Origin: Thunnus maccoyii
Taxonomy: Eukaryota; Chordata; Actinopteri; Scombriformes; Scombridae
NCBI RefSeq assembly: GCF_910596095.1
Contig: NC_056551.1
Coordinates: forward strand, 12,169,501-12,233,500
Reading direction: 5' to 3'
Length of the DNA stretch: 64,000 bases
Shown here: piece after piece, positions 41,031-53,100 of the stretch
Numbering within the stretch: the first letter of the stretch is position 1
How the letters are laid out: each line of letters opens with the position of its first letter
Notes under the pieces: generated by a model
What the model saw: the letters and a program-made list of their open reading frames with translations, nothing else
The model's database searches: none
Told to the model about the DNA's origin: nothing
Translations under genes and position numbers: made by a program

Positions 41031-41848
41031 TCAACGTGTCACATAAGTCACACCAGAAGCAACTTTGGCATATTGCCATGTGCAGTGTATCATTGTTCCC
41101 TCAGTAATGCCGGGTCTGAAACACACATTCGAGAATGTAGGTTTGTACCGGTGTAATTTCTGAGGGGTGAGGTAAAGCTGATGAAGAAAATTGTAGTTGA
41201 CAAGCTTAATTCTGGCATTTACAGGGGCGAACATGCTGTTCTGATACAGATCAGTCCATAGGTCCTCATCTATAGTAATGTCCAAGTCAGATTCCCACCA
41301 CTCTCTTGACCGATGTATGTTTTGTTTTAGACAGTGATCCATCATTGTTGAATATACCCTTCTAATAAATTGCTTTGAGCCTTTGTTACTGTGAAACACC
41401 TCATCCACCCTTGTCAGGTCAGGTAGTATCAGCTGCTCACCCAAACCTTTTTTTTCAGGAAGGCTCTCAGTTGCAAATAACAAAAAAAGTGTTTGGTGGA
41501 TAAATCATATTTCTCTTTAAGCTGTTCAAAGGACATGGAAATGCCATCACTATAACAGTGCTCCAGGTATTTTATCCCTCTATCATACCAGAGCAAGAAA
41601 ATTTTGTTATCAGAAATCATTGGTATGAGTTTGTTTTTCCATAAAGGTGTTTTAGGTGACAAATCATTCCTCACTGCAAGAATTTTATGGACCTCATACC
41701 ATGATCTGACCAGGTGGACAGTAAGTGGGTTTTTCGATTTGCTAATAATACTTTTTGGATTCCACCTACAAATAAAGCCACTTTCCCACCCTTTCATCAA
41801 TGTCCTGTAATTCAATATGTGTCCAGAAGGAAGAGGAGTCACATTCAA
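41031..41848 (-). pseudogene. LINE ORF2 C-terminal region (broken)
   Basis: Two overlapping minus-strand frames (41429-41848 and 41031-41483) carry the C-terminal domain of an L1/Tx1-type ORF2 protein, with WWESDLDITIDEDLWTDLY and a LYLTPQKLHRYKP block. A frameshift separates them near 41450. It is a remnant of the element above, not a host gene. Confidence 0.75.
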
Positions 41849-42552
41849 ACAAAGACGACAGAAATCTTGTTAAGAGTTTTAAAGATACAATAGGGAAGGG
41901 GGATAGGGAGCGATTGAAATAAGTGCATTATCCTTGACAAAATGTTCATCTTTATACAGATGACTCTGCCAAATAAAGTCAGGGGTAGGTCTGTCCATCT
42001 CTTTAGGTCACTCTCTATTTTCTGAATCAACTCAGCGTAATTGAGTTTAAACAGGTTCTTCAAGTTGCTATCCACCTGAATACCCAGATATGTAAACTCT
42101 TTTGGAGCCCACTTAAAGGAGTCTGGCTGGTACAGGTCTCTACGATCAATTTTACACAGAGTGAGTATTTCACTCTTTTTGTAGTTCACCTTATAGCTGG
42201 ATATTACGCTATAATTGTCCAGAAGAGCTTGTAATTTAATAAGAGACCGGGCTTGGTCTGTAAGTAATAAAATTGCATTGTCAGCAAATAAACTGATTTT
42301 GAGAGTTAATTGACCCACTTGGAAGCCTTTCATGTCTGGGTCTTGTCTCACTGCTTGTGCCAGCAGCTTTAATGCCAGAACAAAAAGCCTGGCAGAGAGC
42401 AGACAACCCTGCCTGCTGCTTCTTTGTATTGTGATAGGAGTTGACATTATACCATTTGTGACTATCTTGGCTTGTGGTATAGGGTTTTCACCCAATGAAT
42501 GAAAGACCGCCTGAACCCAAATTTGCCCAGTACCTGGAGCAGATATGGCCAT
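41845..42552 (-). pseudogene. LINE reverse transcriptase core (inactive)
   Basis: A 235-residue minus-strand frame contains QGCLLSARLFVLALKLLAQA (RT block 4) and SLFADNAILLL (block 5). The second catalytic aspartate of the FADD box is asparagine, so this copy could not polymerise. Thumb residues follow. It is continuous with the upstream fragment at 42620-42841, apart from a frameshift. Confidence 0.85.
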
Positions 42553-42619
42553 TCTAGGCGATCAAAGGCCTTTTCAGTGTTTAATCATAGCACAATACTA
42601 GATTTGTTTCTGGTATTCA

Positions 42620-42806
42620 CTAAGTGGATAATGTTGAGGAGTCTACGGGTGTTGCCGGCCGAGAGTCAGCCTTGTCGGCCTTGAAAATGATCTTGAAGTC
42701 TGCAGTAAGAAGGCTAATAGGCCTATAAGAGGAGCATTTTTGGGGGTCCTTGTTTTTCATGTGAATAACCAATATTAAAGCTATAAATAAAGAATCTGTT
42801 AGGAGG
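42620..42806 (-). pseudogene. LINE RT N-terminal block (fragment)
   Basis: This minus-strand fragment encodes SLFIALILVIHMKNKDPQK and CSSYRPISLL, the L1 RT block 1. It ends at the junction with the LTR-like insert at 42807-42811. Confidence 0.75.
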
Positions 42807-42810
42807 TCAG

Positions 42811-43467
42811 TTATGCTTCCCCCTTCCAGGTGTTTTCCCATCCATGGTTTTCCCTTTCTAGTGTTTCATGTTTGTCCCCAGTCTGTCTCTCTCTGTGTTT
42901 GTGTGTGGGCATATGCTGAGTGTGGCCTCCTGGTTTCCCTATCCCAGTCAACCTGAGCACCTGCAGCTGATCTACTAATCAACTCTACAAGCCATAGCAG
43001 TATAAAGCCCGGTTCATCTCTCCAGACTCTGCTATATTGTTCAGTCACCAATGCGATACGGACGCTATGGCCAAGCTTCTTGTAAGCTATTTTTCTTTGA
43101 CTTCTTTGACTCTCTGGCTTTCTGAATGCTGCAAACACTGTTCTCTGCCTGCGCCTCAGGTTCATCACTCCAGCTCCCATTACACCTGCCACGTGTGCCT
43201 CATCCTCACCTGTTACTTGGCAGTTTGGATTGTGGATCCCCTAATTGCTCTGCTCTGCCCTTCCTTGAACCTCTCTGCCTGCTTCAGTCCTTCACTCTGC
43301 ACTGCTATCTACTCCACTCTTCCATTCCCAGCCCTTTTGCCACATCCAAAACCAAAGAATACTCAGCCAAGCCATCATATCCATGTTCAACTCAAGCTAC
43401 AATAAACTGCCCTTAACCATCCCTGTGTCTCCTGGTCTGTGTTTGGGTCCTAAATTGAACTGTTATA
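42811..43467 (+). mobile_element. Solo LTR-like insert, 657 bp
   Basis: The insert sits within the LINE frame. It has a TATAAA at 43001-43006 and an AATAAA at 43401-43406, followed by TGTGTTTGGGTCC, the arrangement of a Ty3/gypsy-type fish LTR on the + strand. TCAG occurs at both borders (42807-42810 and 43468-43471), consistent with a 4-bp target duplication. No internal retrotransposon genes are adjacent, so it is a solo LTR. Exact ends are uncertain by a few bases. Confidence 0.65.
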
Positions 43468-43471
43468 TCAG

Positions 43472-44230
43472 AATCAGGTAGTGTTTGTGTTTTGGTTTCC
43501 AGATTTAAGACATCCACAAAGAGAGGGAAAAGCAGATCTTTAAACTCCTTATAAAATTCAGGAGGGAAACCTCCTCCACCTGGAGATTTATTAGATTGAA
43601 ATGAGAATATGGCTTTTTCAATTCGCTCCTCACCCTCCTATATCAATAAGAATGAATCTATCATGGTGAGATCGCCTGGGGATTCCAATGTATAGGAGTA
43701 GTAGTGTTTAAAACAGTCATTGATTTCTTTCGGGTTTCCTGTTACAGTCCCATTTTCTCTTTCTATAGGATTGATAGTTCTTGATTTCTCCTCAGTCTTA
43801 ATCTGCCAAACCAGGACTTTGTGCACCTTTTCTCCCAGTTCATAGTAGCTATCTCTGTTTGAGTCTAAGGATGTGTTTTTTTCTATTCTGTAAGTGTTCA
43901 GCCAGTTATATTTAAACTTTTTGTTTACTGATGTAACTGATATGTCTCTCTGGAGCATGTCATTTGATGTTCTTTTTCTAATTGCAGGATTTCCTTCTCC
44001 ACCTCAGTAATTTCAGCAATGTGTTTTTTTCTTGAAGCCATTGGTAAAGGGAATTATCTGCCCTCTTAAATACACTTTCATTGCGTTCCACAGTACAAAG
44101 CTATTGGGGGAAGAGGCACAGTTTGTTTCACAAAAGATCTTAAACTCTGATATTCTTAAGCTAAATCGCTTTATCTATCATGTCTTTCACTGAGGCAGAT
44201 AACAGAGAACACCAAGTTCATTTAACATTG
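43472..44230 (-). pseudogene. LINE ORF2 endonuclease-RT linker fragment
   Basis: Minus-strand frames include YYELGEKVHKVLVWQIKTEE, a connecting helix, and, nearer the insert, GGGFPPEFYKEFK, an L1/Tx1 signature just before RT block 1. It is the same element as at 40890-42806, split by the LTR insert. Confidence 0.75.
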
Positions 44231-45913
44231 CTATCAGTGTTTTTTCTATCTTGGTGTCTCAGCTGACTGATGTACTTTGTGTTTTTTCTTAATATGCTAC
44301 ACAACTTTACAACTGCAGTCATTCATTTAGAGCAAGATCCTCAGCAAGGAACAGAATATGACCATTTGGAGCAGGCCCACTTTACCTTGTTTTTCTCATC
44401 ATATTTGTTTGTTACCTCCATTATTTGTTGTGTGCTTGACAATTGTCACAAATAAAACTCATATCCATATTTTCTTTGCCAATTCTAATCCTGATGATAT
44501 GAAACAAGAATCAATACTTTCAGCAAGAGACCCTTTCTGAGTTTTGAAATCTTCTATCCAATACAAAACATCTAAAAACAGTTTTGCTTATAATTGGAGG
44601 AAGCTATTTCGAAGGAATGAATCATGGGTCTCACTGATAAACATTAAGCCTCATGCTGCACAATATATATCAGTGCATGATGACATCTTGAAACAAATCC
44701 TCAGAATTTGATTGTCTTGGCTAAAGCAGTTTTATGTTGATGAATGTGTTCAATCTGACACATGCATTAAATGTTTTCAACGAGTTATGGCTTTATAATT
44801 CAAATGTAGTGCAGTACAGTATACACTTGTGTGATAACTACACTTAATGTTTTGAGAATTTTAACAGGTATACATAATTGATTGGATGAAAAGGCATCTT
44901 GTTTCATGAAAATGGTTTACAAACATTAATGCAAGATGAGAAATCCATACACTGCTACATGTAGGCCTACATATTGTTTTGACGATACTGAGTAACATAC
45001 AGGGTGTTGCTTGTGTAAGAGTGAATGAGAAGTGAAAACTTTTCTAACAGGATACTAAAACAGAATTGTGGTTTTCTTGTGTAAGTAAGTTCAACCATTG
45101 GCTTTTACTTTACTGTTATACATATAACAATGAGCATGTGTACAGTTCAATCTTTAAAAAAAACAAAAAAACATGACAAAAACCACCCTACAAGCCTCAT
45201 CAAAAGAATTCCTCTTAACATTATCCTTCAAAAGGTGAAATGAAACTGAAAAGGAGTTAATTACAAACGAGAAGCTTCCTGTCTTTACAGTATAAGACGT
45301 CATTTGTGGTGTAATGCTGAGTTTGGCTAAAGGTCTGAGATAGACTGAAAAGAGAAGTGCCTACATGAAGAGATCGCTTTAAAAGCAGATGTAATTGACC
45401 ACAGTGCATTTGGTGAAAGACTTCTTGTTTTTCTGTGAGAATCAAAAGTTACGTTGGAAGTGGTTAACCAATATGTACATTTATGTGTCTCAGTCACTTA
45501 TGGACGATGCAGCCGGAGGATACTGCCCAGAATAGTTCAAACTAAACTCTCACATCATACCTGTAATTTTACTACATACTGTCCCTTGCAAACCTTTAAG
45601 CATACACACATTTCTCCCATTTGTTTGTGTGCTCACTTTTACGCGCCGCTTCATTTACCACAAACCAAACAAGGGTGCGTGGTGCGCGTGAACGCAGAGG
45701 GGGCTTTCTCACTCTCTTTATGGCTGAAATTTTCACATGATGTGAAATTCAGAGATTTACATCGTTTAATATACTATTAACTATTTTATTTAATCTATTT
45801 TAACTACATTTCATTTTATTTTCGTTTCGGTTTCTTTCCTTTATTTTTGCACCCTTATTGTCATCGATGATTTCCATTGGTCCATCAGCGTTTACCAGAA
45901 TCCCCCACTTAAA
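44231..45913. other. Intergenic, no supported feature
   Basis: AT-rich intergenic sequence between the LINE and the CT/CA tract. I see no coding exon or recognisable repeat. Confidence 0.4.
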
Positions 45914-46089
<176 letters not shown>

Positions 46090-46324
46090 TAAAAGCGGCG
46101 GCGCGCCTGCGACCACGGTTTCCTGTTAAAGCTTGTCAGTGAGCACCTTGAAACGCCGAACACAAGCAGCGCTCCCATGTCAGAGGATTTACACCACTTT
46201 TATTCACTGTGATTCAGAATTAAATGAATCAGACTGCAGTGTTTTTCTACTGTTTAAAGTGCGTAAAGATCATCTGAACACGTTGATAAATAAAGACCGG
46301 TTAACATTTATCCAGCTTTATAAG
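46090..46324 (+). other. adora2a: Probable first non-coding exon of adora2a
   Basis: A GC-richer patch with GCGGCGGCGCGCC (from about 46095) begins after the microsatellite. A good donor, AAG|gtaagaaa, follows 46324. Vertebrate ADORA2A has long upstream non-coding exons, and no other + strand gene follows before the receptor. Start and transcription site are not determined. Confidence 0.35.
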
Positions 46325-49300
46325 GTAAGAAAGTAATTATTATTTACTTCTTATTCAGATTATGTTTGAAACATATTGGGTCGTGTTTGTTTGGGTCGTT
46401 TTCTAACACGAGTAGGTCTACTAACAGTTAAACAGGTGTTTTTCTTTCCATTACTTACCATTCCTACACGTCTGTGTTTTGAACAAAAGCAGACTCAAAA
46501 CAGTCTCTGACCATTCTTTATGGTCTATGGTTTAAAAATGTAGGCTACTTTATAACAAATAAGCTTACAACAATGAGTAATTAGCTGTAATTATGATAGA
46601 GTGTTTATCTACATCCATTTCTATGGCTGACAAATGAAAACAAATATTTGGGATCAGTCTGAACCTTTTTTTCCCACCACTGGACATCTATGACATTAAA
46701 CACATAACTTTCAGTGCTGTGATTATTGGATCCAGCTGCTTAGCTCAGATAGCTTTAATGTCTCTGTTTTCCTATCTGTGCCTGCAAGAGCTCACACTAT
46801 GATGTCAGAACCTCTTTTATTGGCTATACACACAGTGCTTTCGCCAATAGTAATAGAGCCACTTTTTGTTTTCTTTTGACTTTGGTGGGGCTGAGCTGGT
46901 ACAGTGATTGACAGGGCAGTGACAGATCCCCTCCAACAGGATGTCCATTTTCTTATCACTTCCTCCAAGGCCCTTGTGTGTTCACATATAGCCATCTTTA
47001 TAATAATGGGGAGTAGTTTTTACCGAGGCAGTCAACTGGAAGAGGGAAAAATGAAGGTTCATCTGTGAAAGTTTATGTTGTTGCCGATAAACTTCTGAAT
47101 TGAGGAAAAGTAAGTCATTTTTTTTCTTCCTGTGTGGGATTAGAAACTTTTGCAGCCACTTGAGGTCTTAAAGAAACCAAAGAGCAAATTTCTGTTGAGG
47201 CTTTCCCAACCCACTGGATAAACCATGGTTTTTAAATTCCTCCAGGCTGTGAGAAGGTTTCAGTAGCAGAACAATAGAGGAAATGTAGGACTTTGGTCTG
47301 ATGTACTGCCAATTAGGATCACTACTGTGTTAACAGAGGGAGATTTATGAAAGAACAATGACTGAAAACTTCCATGAATGTGAAATGAGTGAAGGGGAAG
47401 TAAATGGGTTTTTCTGTTCTTGTTACATTTTCAACACTGGTACATGCAGTGTCTTTTTACATTTACATGAAAGGACACTAAAGTGCAAGTATAGGGTCAC
47501 TAAACAAGCTTTCTTCATCAAGAGTACTGGTGGTGCACTTTATTTGAAAAGAGCTGTGTAGTAAAATATTTATTTCTAATCATGTACAAGTCTGAACCAC
47601 TACAATCAGGAAAAATAAATGATACCTTCTACACTTTTTAAACTAAACAAATATAGATTTGATCTGAACTGTGGGATATGTCAGTTTCCGATCTCAATGT
47701 GTGTGTAGTTTAATATTACTCAATGGGGAATTCCCTCTGATTAGCTAATATTTCGTTATCTCATCTTTCACAATACATTTTCACCTCACAGCTTATAAGA
47801 GAATGACAATCAGATAGCCGTTAAAACATGAATGAAATTATCTGACATCTCCTGGATTTGAGCACAGGCGTAGTCAGAACTCGAGCAGCAAGATGAAGAT
47901 TAGTGAGCCTCGCACTGGCTCCGAGGACTGACTGAAACTGATCAAATTCATTTTGTGGTAAGATTATAATGATGCTTCATCAGCATTGCCTCTGTGGTTA
48001 CATTTCTAACACAGTAGGAGAAAAAATGGGCTGGGAAACAGGGTGATTAAACAGAGAATGGACTGGGAATTCCTATTCACTGCAACATGCTGACGTAAGT
48101 TATCTGAAATAGGTCAGAATGGTCCCAACATTGCTCCTATAGTAACCAAATGGCCCCACTTCAACATCACAGAATCGCTTGTTTGTCATATATTCAATCT
48201 TGTTGAATCATCTCGTCAATGATGACTCGCGGTATAGACCTTGGCAGGAATTAGGTCATATTTACAGATCGTTTTTTCACTGCAGTCAATTACTTTCACC
48301 TCCAGCATACGTCTGCTCTGTGGATTCTGTCCATCGACTCGTAAAAGCAGCTTCTATATGTGTGTTTTCTGTTTTAACCAACAGGATAAAATGTGTGCTA
48401 TAGTCAGGGATGAACTGCCAAACAGAAGCTCAGTTAAGATGTTAATGCAGGTATTATATCGATATTTAAGAGTATTTAAAAAATCCGCTAATGATATATC
48501 AGCCAGTAGTCTTTTTTTTACATAAATATTTTTATTAGGATCCCTTAAAGGTATAGTTTGTTTATAGTTTTTGGGAAATGTGCTTATTAGCTTTTTCTGA
48601 TGAGAGTTTGGTGAGCCTCCTGTCAGTAACAATGGAGCGGCAGGCAACTCCCCGTACAACCGCAACTTGTTGTTTCTACATTTTGGTTTGTAGATGCATT
48701 AAAGAAACAGGAGAGGCCAGGCTAGCTGTTTCCCCCTGTTTCCAGTCTTTATGCTAATCTAAGCTAAACGTCTCCTGGCTCTAGCTCCATTGATATATTA
48801 GTCCTGAGAGTGGTATCAATCTTCCCGTCCTAACTCGCGGCAAGAAAGCGAATAAATGTCAGGTTGCAACAGATCTGGTTTGGATGATGCTTCCAAGTGT
48901 GCTCACAACAGAGCACATCAAAGTAAAGCCAGTATCATCAAACTCCTAAATCCTTTGCTGTAGTTTTATTTCAATGATTTCTATTCAATAATTAATTTAC
49001 AGCATCAAGTCCTCCTCAGTTATTAATATCTGACATGATCCGGAGACTTGTCTTTCTCAGTCGCTCGAGTTGTTCAGTTACCCCAGTAAACTGAATAACC
49101 TGGCCTACATTTCCTGAAGGTTATCTGAGGTTGTACCATGTTTGTAGCAATGTACTGTAATCTGTTTACAGTATAGTGGAATTTAGTTGAATACCCTGAA
49201 AAAGGCGCAGGTCAACACAGTACAATGACTTTGAAATTTATAGGTGGTTTATTTTGTGTAATTATCAGTGATTGTGGAGGAAAGCACGTCATTGGCTGGA

Positions 49301-49572
49301 ATGATTAGTGTGTTGAAGGGTTTCGGGAAACTTTTCCTGAAATAAAAGGTGCATTGTTGAACTGTCTGCTTTGGCCCTGTATGGAAAACAAACTTTCCTG
49401 CTGTCTTCCAGAGATAGATGGCTTTTCTGACCTATGTGTGTGTGTGTGTGTGTGTGTCTGTGTGTGGGTGTATATATGTGTGTGTGGTAACTTGCAGTCT
49501 GTTTGCACAGGCCCTGATATTGTGTTCTCTCTCTCTCTCTCTCTCTCTCACTCTATCTCTCTTTCTCTCCAG
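46325..49572 (+). other. Probable adora2a 5' intron
   Basis: About 3.2 kb with an inverted-repeat dispersed element at about 48545-48856, GT tract 49437-49459 and CT tract about 49529-49550. No coding exon was found. Confidence 0.4.
48545..48856. mobile_element. Common fish inverted-repeat element
   Basis: The left end (TTAAAGGTATAGTTTG, then TTGGGAAATGTGCTTATTAG) is complementary to the right end (CGGCAAGAAAGCGAATAAATG). The middle carries AGGCTAGCTGTTTCCCCCTG followed by ATGCTAATCTAAGCTAA, which I recognise as a highly repeated teleost sequence. Non-coding. Confidence 0.65.
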
Positions 49573-49718
49573 ACCACCACTCTTAATTTGGCAGCTTTTG
49601 GGAAAAACCAGACACTCTCTCCTCAGTAGTCCGCCATAGTCTCTACCAAAGTCGAGTTGAGAACAAAAGAGACAAACACAGTCGCAGAGACAAAAAGGTT
49701 GACTGACAGACTGATACA
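49573..49718 (+). other. adora2a: Possible non-coding 5' exon of adora2a
   Basis: The segment lies between a pyrimidine-tract acceptor (CTCTTTCTCTCCAG) and a donor-like ACA|gtaagt. It has no coding frame. It would be spliced to the acceptor at 49848 just upstream of the receptor start. This is inference from splice-site shape alone. Confidence 0.3.
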
Positions 49719-49848
49719 GTAAGTTTGAAAGTAAAAGTTATGAAGGAGGTATAGCATCACAAGCGTTGTTTGTGGTGGCAGTTTCCTGCCTTAGCTGTCC
49801 TCCTGTGACACATTCACTCTTTTTTTTACCATGTGGTCTGGCAAACAG

Positions 49849-49929
49849 GTATTTTCTGTAAAAATATGCTGAGCAGCTGAGTGTGTGGGATGAGAGCGCA
49901 AAGAAAGCAAAAAAGAGGAAAAAATAACC
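49849..49929 (+). promoter_or_regulatory. adora2a: adora2a 5' leader with two upstream ATGs
   Basis: After a possible acceptor (GGCAAACAG), the 81-nt leader has an ATG at 49866 opening a 4-codon ORF (MLSS, stop at 49878-49880). A second ATG at 49890 (G at -3) is out of frame with the receptor and runs past its start. Both could lower receptor translation. Confidence 0.55.
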
Positions 49930-50081
49930 ATGCAGTATTACCAGCCAGTCTATATTGGCATGGAGCTGGTAATTGCCTGCCTGGCTGTGGCTGGGAACAT
50001 CCTGGTGTGCTGGGCTGTCTGCCGCAACTCCAACCTGCAGAGCATCACCAACTTCTTTGTGGTGTCACTGGCAGTGGCTGA
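49890..50081 (+). CDS. Overlapping upstream ORF of adora2a (63 aa)
   Basis: The ATG at 49890 (GGG ATG A context) opens a 63-codon frame ending at 50079-50081, overlapping the first 152 nt of the receptor CDS in another frame. It encodes a basic N-terminus ([13 protein letters not shown]) and then out-of-frame receptor sequence. An overlapping upstream ORF is reported for mammalian ADORA2A mRNAs, but this peptide is not recognised as a family. It may simply be a translational attenuator. Confidence 0.35.
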   Translation: MRAQRKQKRGKNNHAVLPASLYWHGAGNCLPGCGWEHPGVLGCLPQLQPAEHHQLLCGVTGSG

Positions 50082-50126
50082 TATTGCTGTGGGGCTGCTG
50101 GCCATCCCATTTGCAATCGCTATTAG
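49930..50126 (+). CDS. adora2a: adora2a coding exon 1 (N-terminus to TM2)
   Basis: The exon encodes [19 protein letters not shown] and TM1-TM2, ending FAIAI plus two bases of a serine codon. Donor gtatca. It includes the sodium-site aspartate in [10 protein letters not shown]. The intron after TM2 is absent from the mammalian gene. Confidence 0.95.
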
Positions 50127-53100
50127 GTATCATTTCCTTTGTTGTTTCATTTAAAGATCACTTAATCATTTTTGTATGACTCATTTGTGAAAATCATACT
50201 AAAATTTTGAGAGCCGGACTAATTTTGTGTCTCAACTTAAGAAAAACAACTTTAATAGATTTGTCACAATGTAATAATGATGTTCATGTCATCACATCTG
50301 TCTTTTTTCTGAACCTGTGATGTTTTCTTGCAAACCAACACCAGTATCGGCTTCTGTGCCTGCTTCCACGGCTGCCTGTTCATGGCCTGCTTCCTTCTGG
50401 TGCTCACCCAGAGCTCCATCTTCAACCTGCTGGCAGTCGCTGTGGACCGCTACATTGCAATCAAGAACCCACTCAGGTGAGAGGAAACAATGGGATTACA
50501 TCAAACGTACTAACAACTCAAACTGGGACAGCTTTCCACGCTTGTTGGGTGTAAACTGTTTGTACCTCAATTTCTAACACGCTCTTTTCACATGTACAGA
50601 AGCAAGTCAGAGGAAAAACATTAAATCTGACAGGCGTCCAAAGCACACATGCAGTGGCGTAGCAAAACGCATTGAATTATAGTGAGATATTATTCAATTA
50701 AAGCTAATCTGGCCGGCTGCGGGGCAGACAGAGATGTATGTCTCCACAGCCTTTATTGGATTATTGTTTGTGTCCTGATGGAAGTATTAAACCTGCTGAA
50801 TGCTTTGATCATAATCATCCATATAAATCAACACCAGTCAGACACCATTACTTTAAAATGCCTCACTTATTTTGCTTGTTCCTTGCTCAGTCCAACAGGT
50901 GCAACAGGTATTTTGACACACACATTGTAACCAAACCCACCGTTTCATTCAGAACTGCATCCTTGTTTGCTTCTGTCATGAGTGGATATTTAATCAAATA
51001 ACCCACAGCAGGTGATACATTTGCATAAGCAGTTACATAACTGCTTGGTTTTGCCTCTGTGTGTGTATGTTTGGTTACACTGGTTCCACAACCCTGGCAT
51101 CAATGATCAGAGAGCTAATAATTCATCAGTTTTAGGACGCTTAATATAGCGTACTGGCTGCCATCCTGACAAAACATTGGGACAATTTTAAGTGATGTTA
51201 ACAACAATACTGAACCAAATCTGCCCACTTATTAGTTCTGCATGAAGCAAAGTGCACTTTAATACTGCCAACAAAAGTTATATAGGTAGAGATTCACAGT
51301 CTTAAGAAATACCTCAATAACTTGAAGATGTAGGGATAATTATGAAAAGAGACAATTGAAATGTAGAAAGCCAGATTTTAGAATAAAGTTGGAGTATTTG
51401 AAGTCCAGTTGACTGGACATCAGTTGCTCAGACAGTTTACTTACATGTGACATTCTAGGTGTCAGTATTGCTAAAATAGACCAAAGAAAAAAAAAAACCA
51501 TAAAGCTATATATTTGTGGTAAAATATCAGTGTCTTATTTTAAAATACATTTCTAGAGCCAATGACAGTAGGTATGGTGTTTAGCCAATATTTCAGTTTA
51601 ACAAGCCCAAAGTGCAACTTGAAGACTGTGAATCCAAGTGCAAGTCTGCTTTGAATTACCATCAAAATATTAAAGCTTTAACTACAATTTGTGTTTGACC
51701 CATGTTAGTGCAGTAAATCAACAGATATTAATATATACCATTTTGTATTTCATTGCATTGCTCAGAGGCCTTCATATGACTACACTGCAATTACAATAAT
51801 TATAATGAAGAAAGGAAATGCCATTTATAGAAGATGTATGCACGCTCCCACAGCTGTTTGCAGTCATGCAACAACACTCAGCAGAATTTCACACTTTGTC
51901 TCTTCTACCTGCTAAAATGAAAACAGTAGAGAAGCCAGAAGGAAGAACATAAAAAACAGACCTCTTCTGAGTTTTATTAACAGACATTTGCTAAATCAAT
52001 TTCTCAAAATAGATTTAGATATTTGAAACACTTGATGTGTGTGTTTTTTATCATCACACCTACAAATGATCAGCAGCACTAAAGAGATACTGGTTTAATG
52101 GTGGCCTCGATGTGTTCTGTATTTAAAAGGCAGCCATGCAACAATATGAAAATCTTCAGCAGAACAATTGAAATCTCGCTTCAGCTTGTTATATAAATAA
52201 TCCATTTAGGCTTGAATGCACATCCATTACTACCGCAATGAGATTAGATAAAGCCATGTATTATCGTAAATGTATTATTGTGTTCTGCTCAACCTTACAG
52301 GTACAACAGCCTGGTGACAGTGCAGAGGGCAAAGGGCATCATCGCATTGTGCTGGGTGCTCTCAGTAGGCATCGGCCTAACACCAATGCTGGGCTGGAAC
52401 AATAGTGAGAGATTTAATTTGTTATAATGCAAATGTGTGCTTTCAGTGCCTCCTAAAATTTTCTTACTAACTACAGGAAAACATGCACAAGGCATCTGTT
52501 ACATCATCCATAGGTTTCTGTGGGGATGTCTTTATGGCTTAGTTGTGGTTTACATTCATTTGATTGCAGGATATTTACAGCCAGAATATGAAAATTAACA
52601 TGTAAAAGCAAGATTTCATCAATACAAACACTTTCCTAAACAAATTGTACCCTACACTCCAGGATCCCGCTACTAGAACAACCATTTTCAAAACTGAAAT
52701 ATGAGGGGAAGTAATAAGCGCATGAAAAAAGACACATATAAAAAGAAGGGTTCCCTGTGGCGTTTTTTACCTCTAGTAGCACTATGGAGCAGTTTTGTTT
52801 GTGTCGTACACACGCATGAGGACACAGGTGACGTGATACACAGTCCTACCAATCGTTTCACACTATTCCACTGATCTACAGGTGGCTGTAATGCGCAGAG
52901 AAATACAGCAATGTATCAACAAGGACAGAGACAAAGAAGACTGCTCAAGTCAGTAAATATAGATGTAAGCAATGCAGGATTTATAATACTTTCAAAAAAT
53001 CTGTTTTACAAATGTTTTATGAGGAGGGAAATGGATTCAACACATCTGTTAGATCACAAGATTACACGCAATGAGATTGGATGAGTAACAGTGAATGTAA

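Larger units (their letters stand above)
40890..44230 (-). mobile_element. Decayed L1/Tx1-type LINE, 5'-truncated, interrupted
   Basis: Minus-strand reading frames give an L1/Tx1-like ORF2. From 44230 downwards they run: endonuclease-RT linker (VLWNAMKVYLRGQIIPF), pre-RT block with YYELGEK, RT core with KCSSYRPISLL, the palm block ISLFADNAILLL, the thumb (LKRWTDLPLTLFGRVICIK) and the C-terminal domain to about 41031. Frames break at about 41429-41483 and 41845. The catalytic FADD is FADN. No endonuclease domain remains, so the copy is dead and 5'-truncated. It lies just beyond the bcr polyadenylation signal, antisense to it. Confidence 0.85.
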
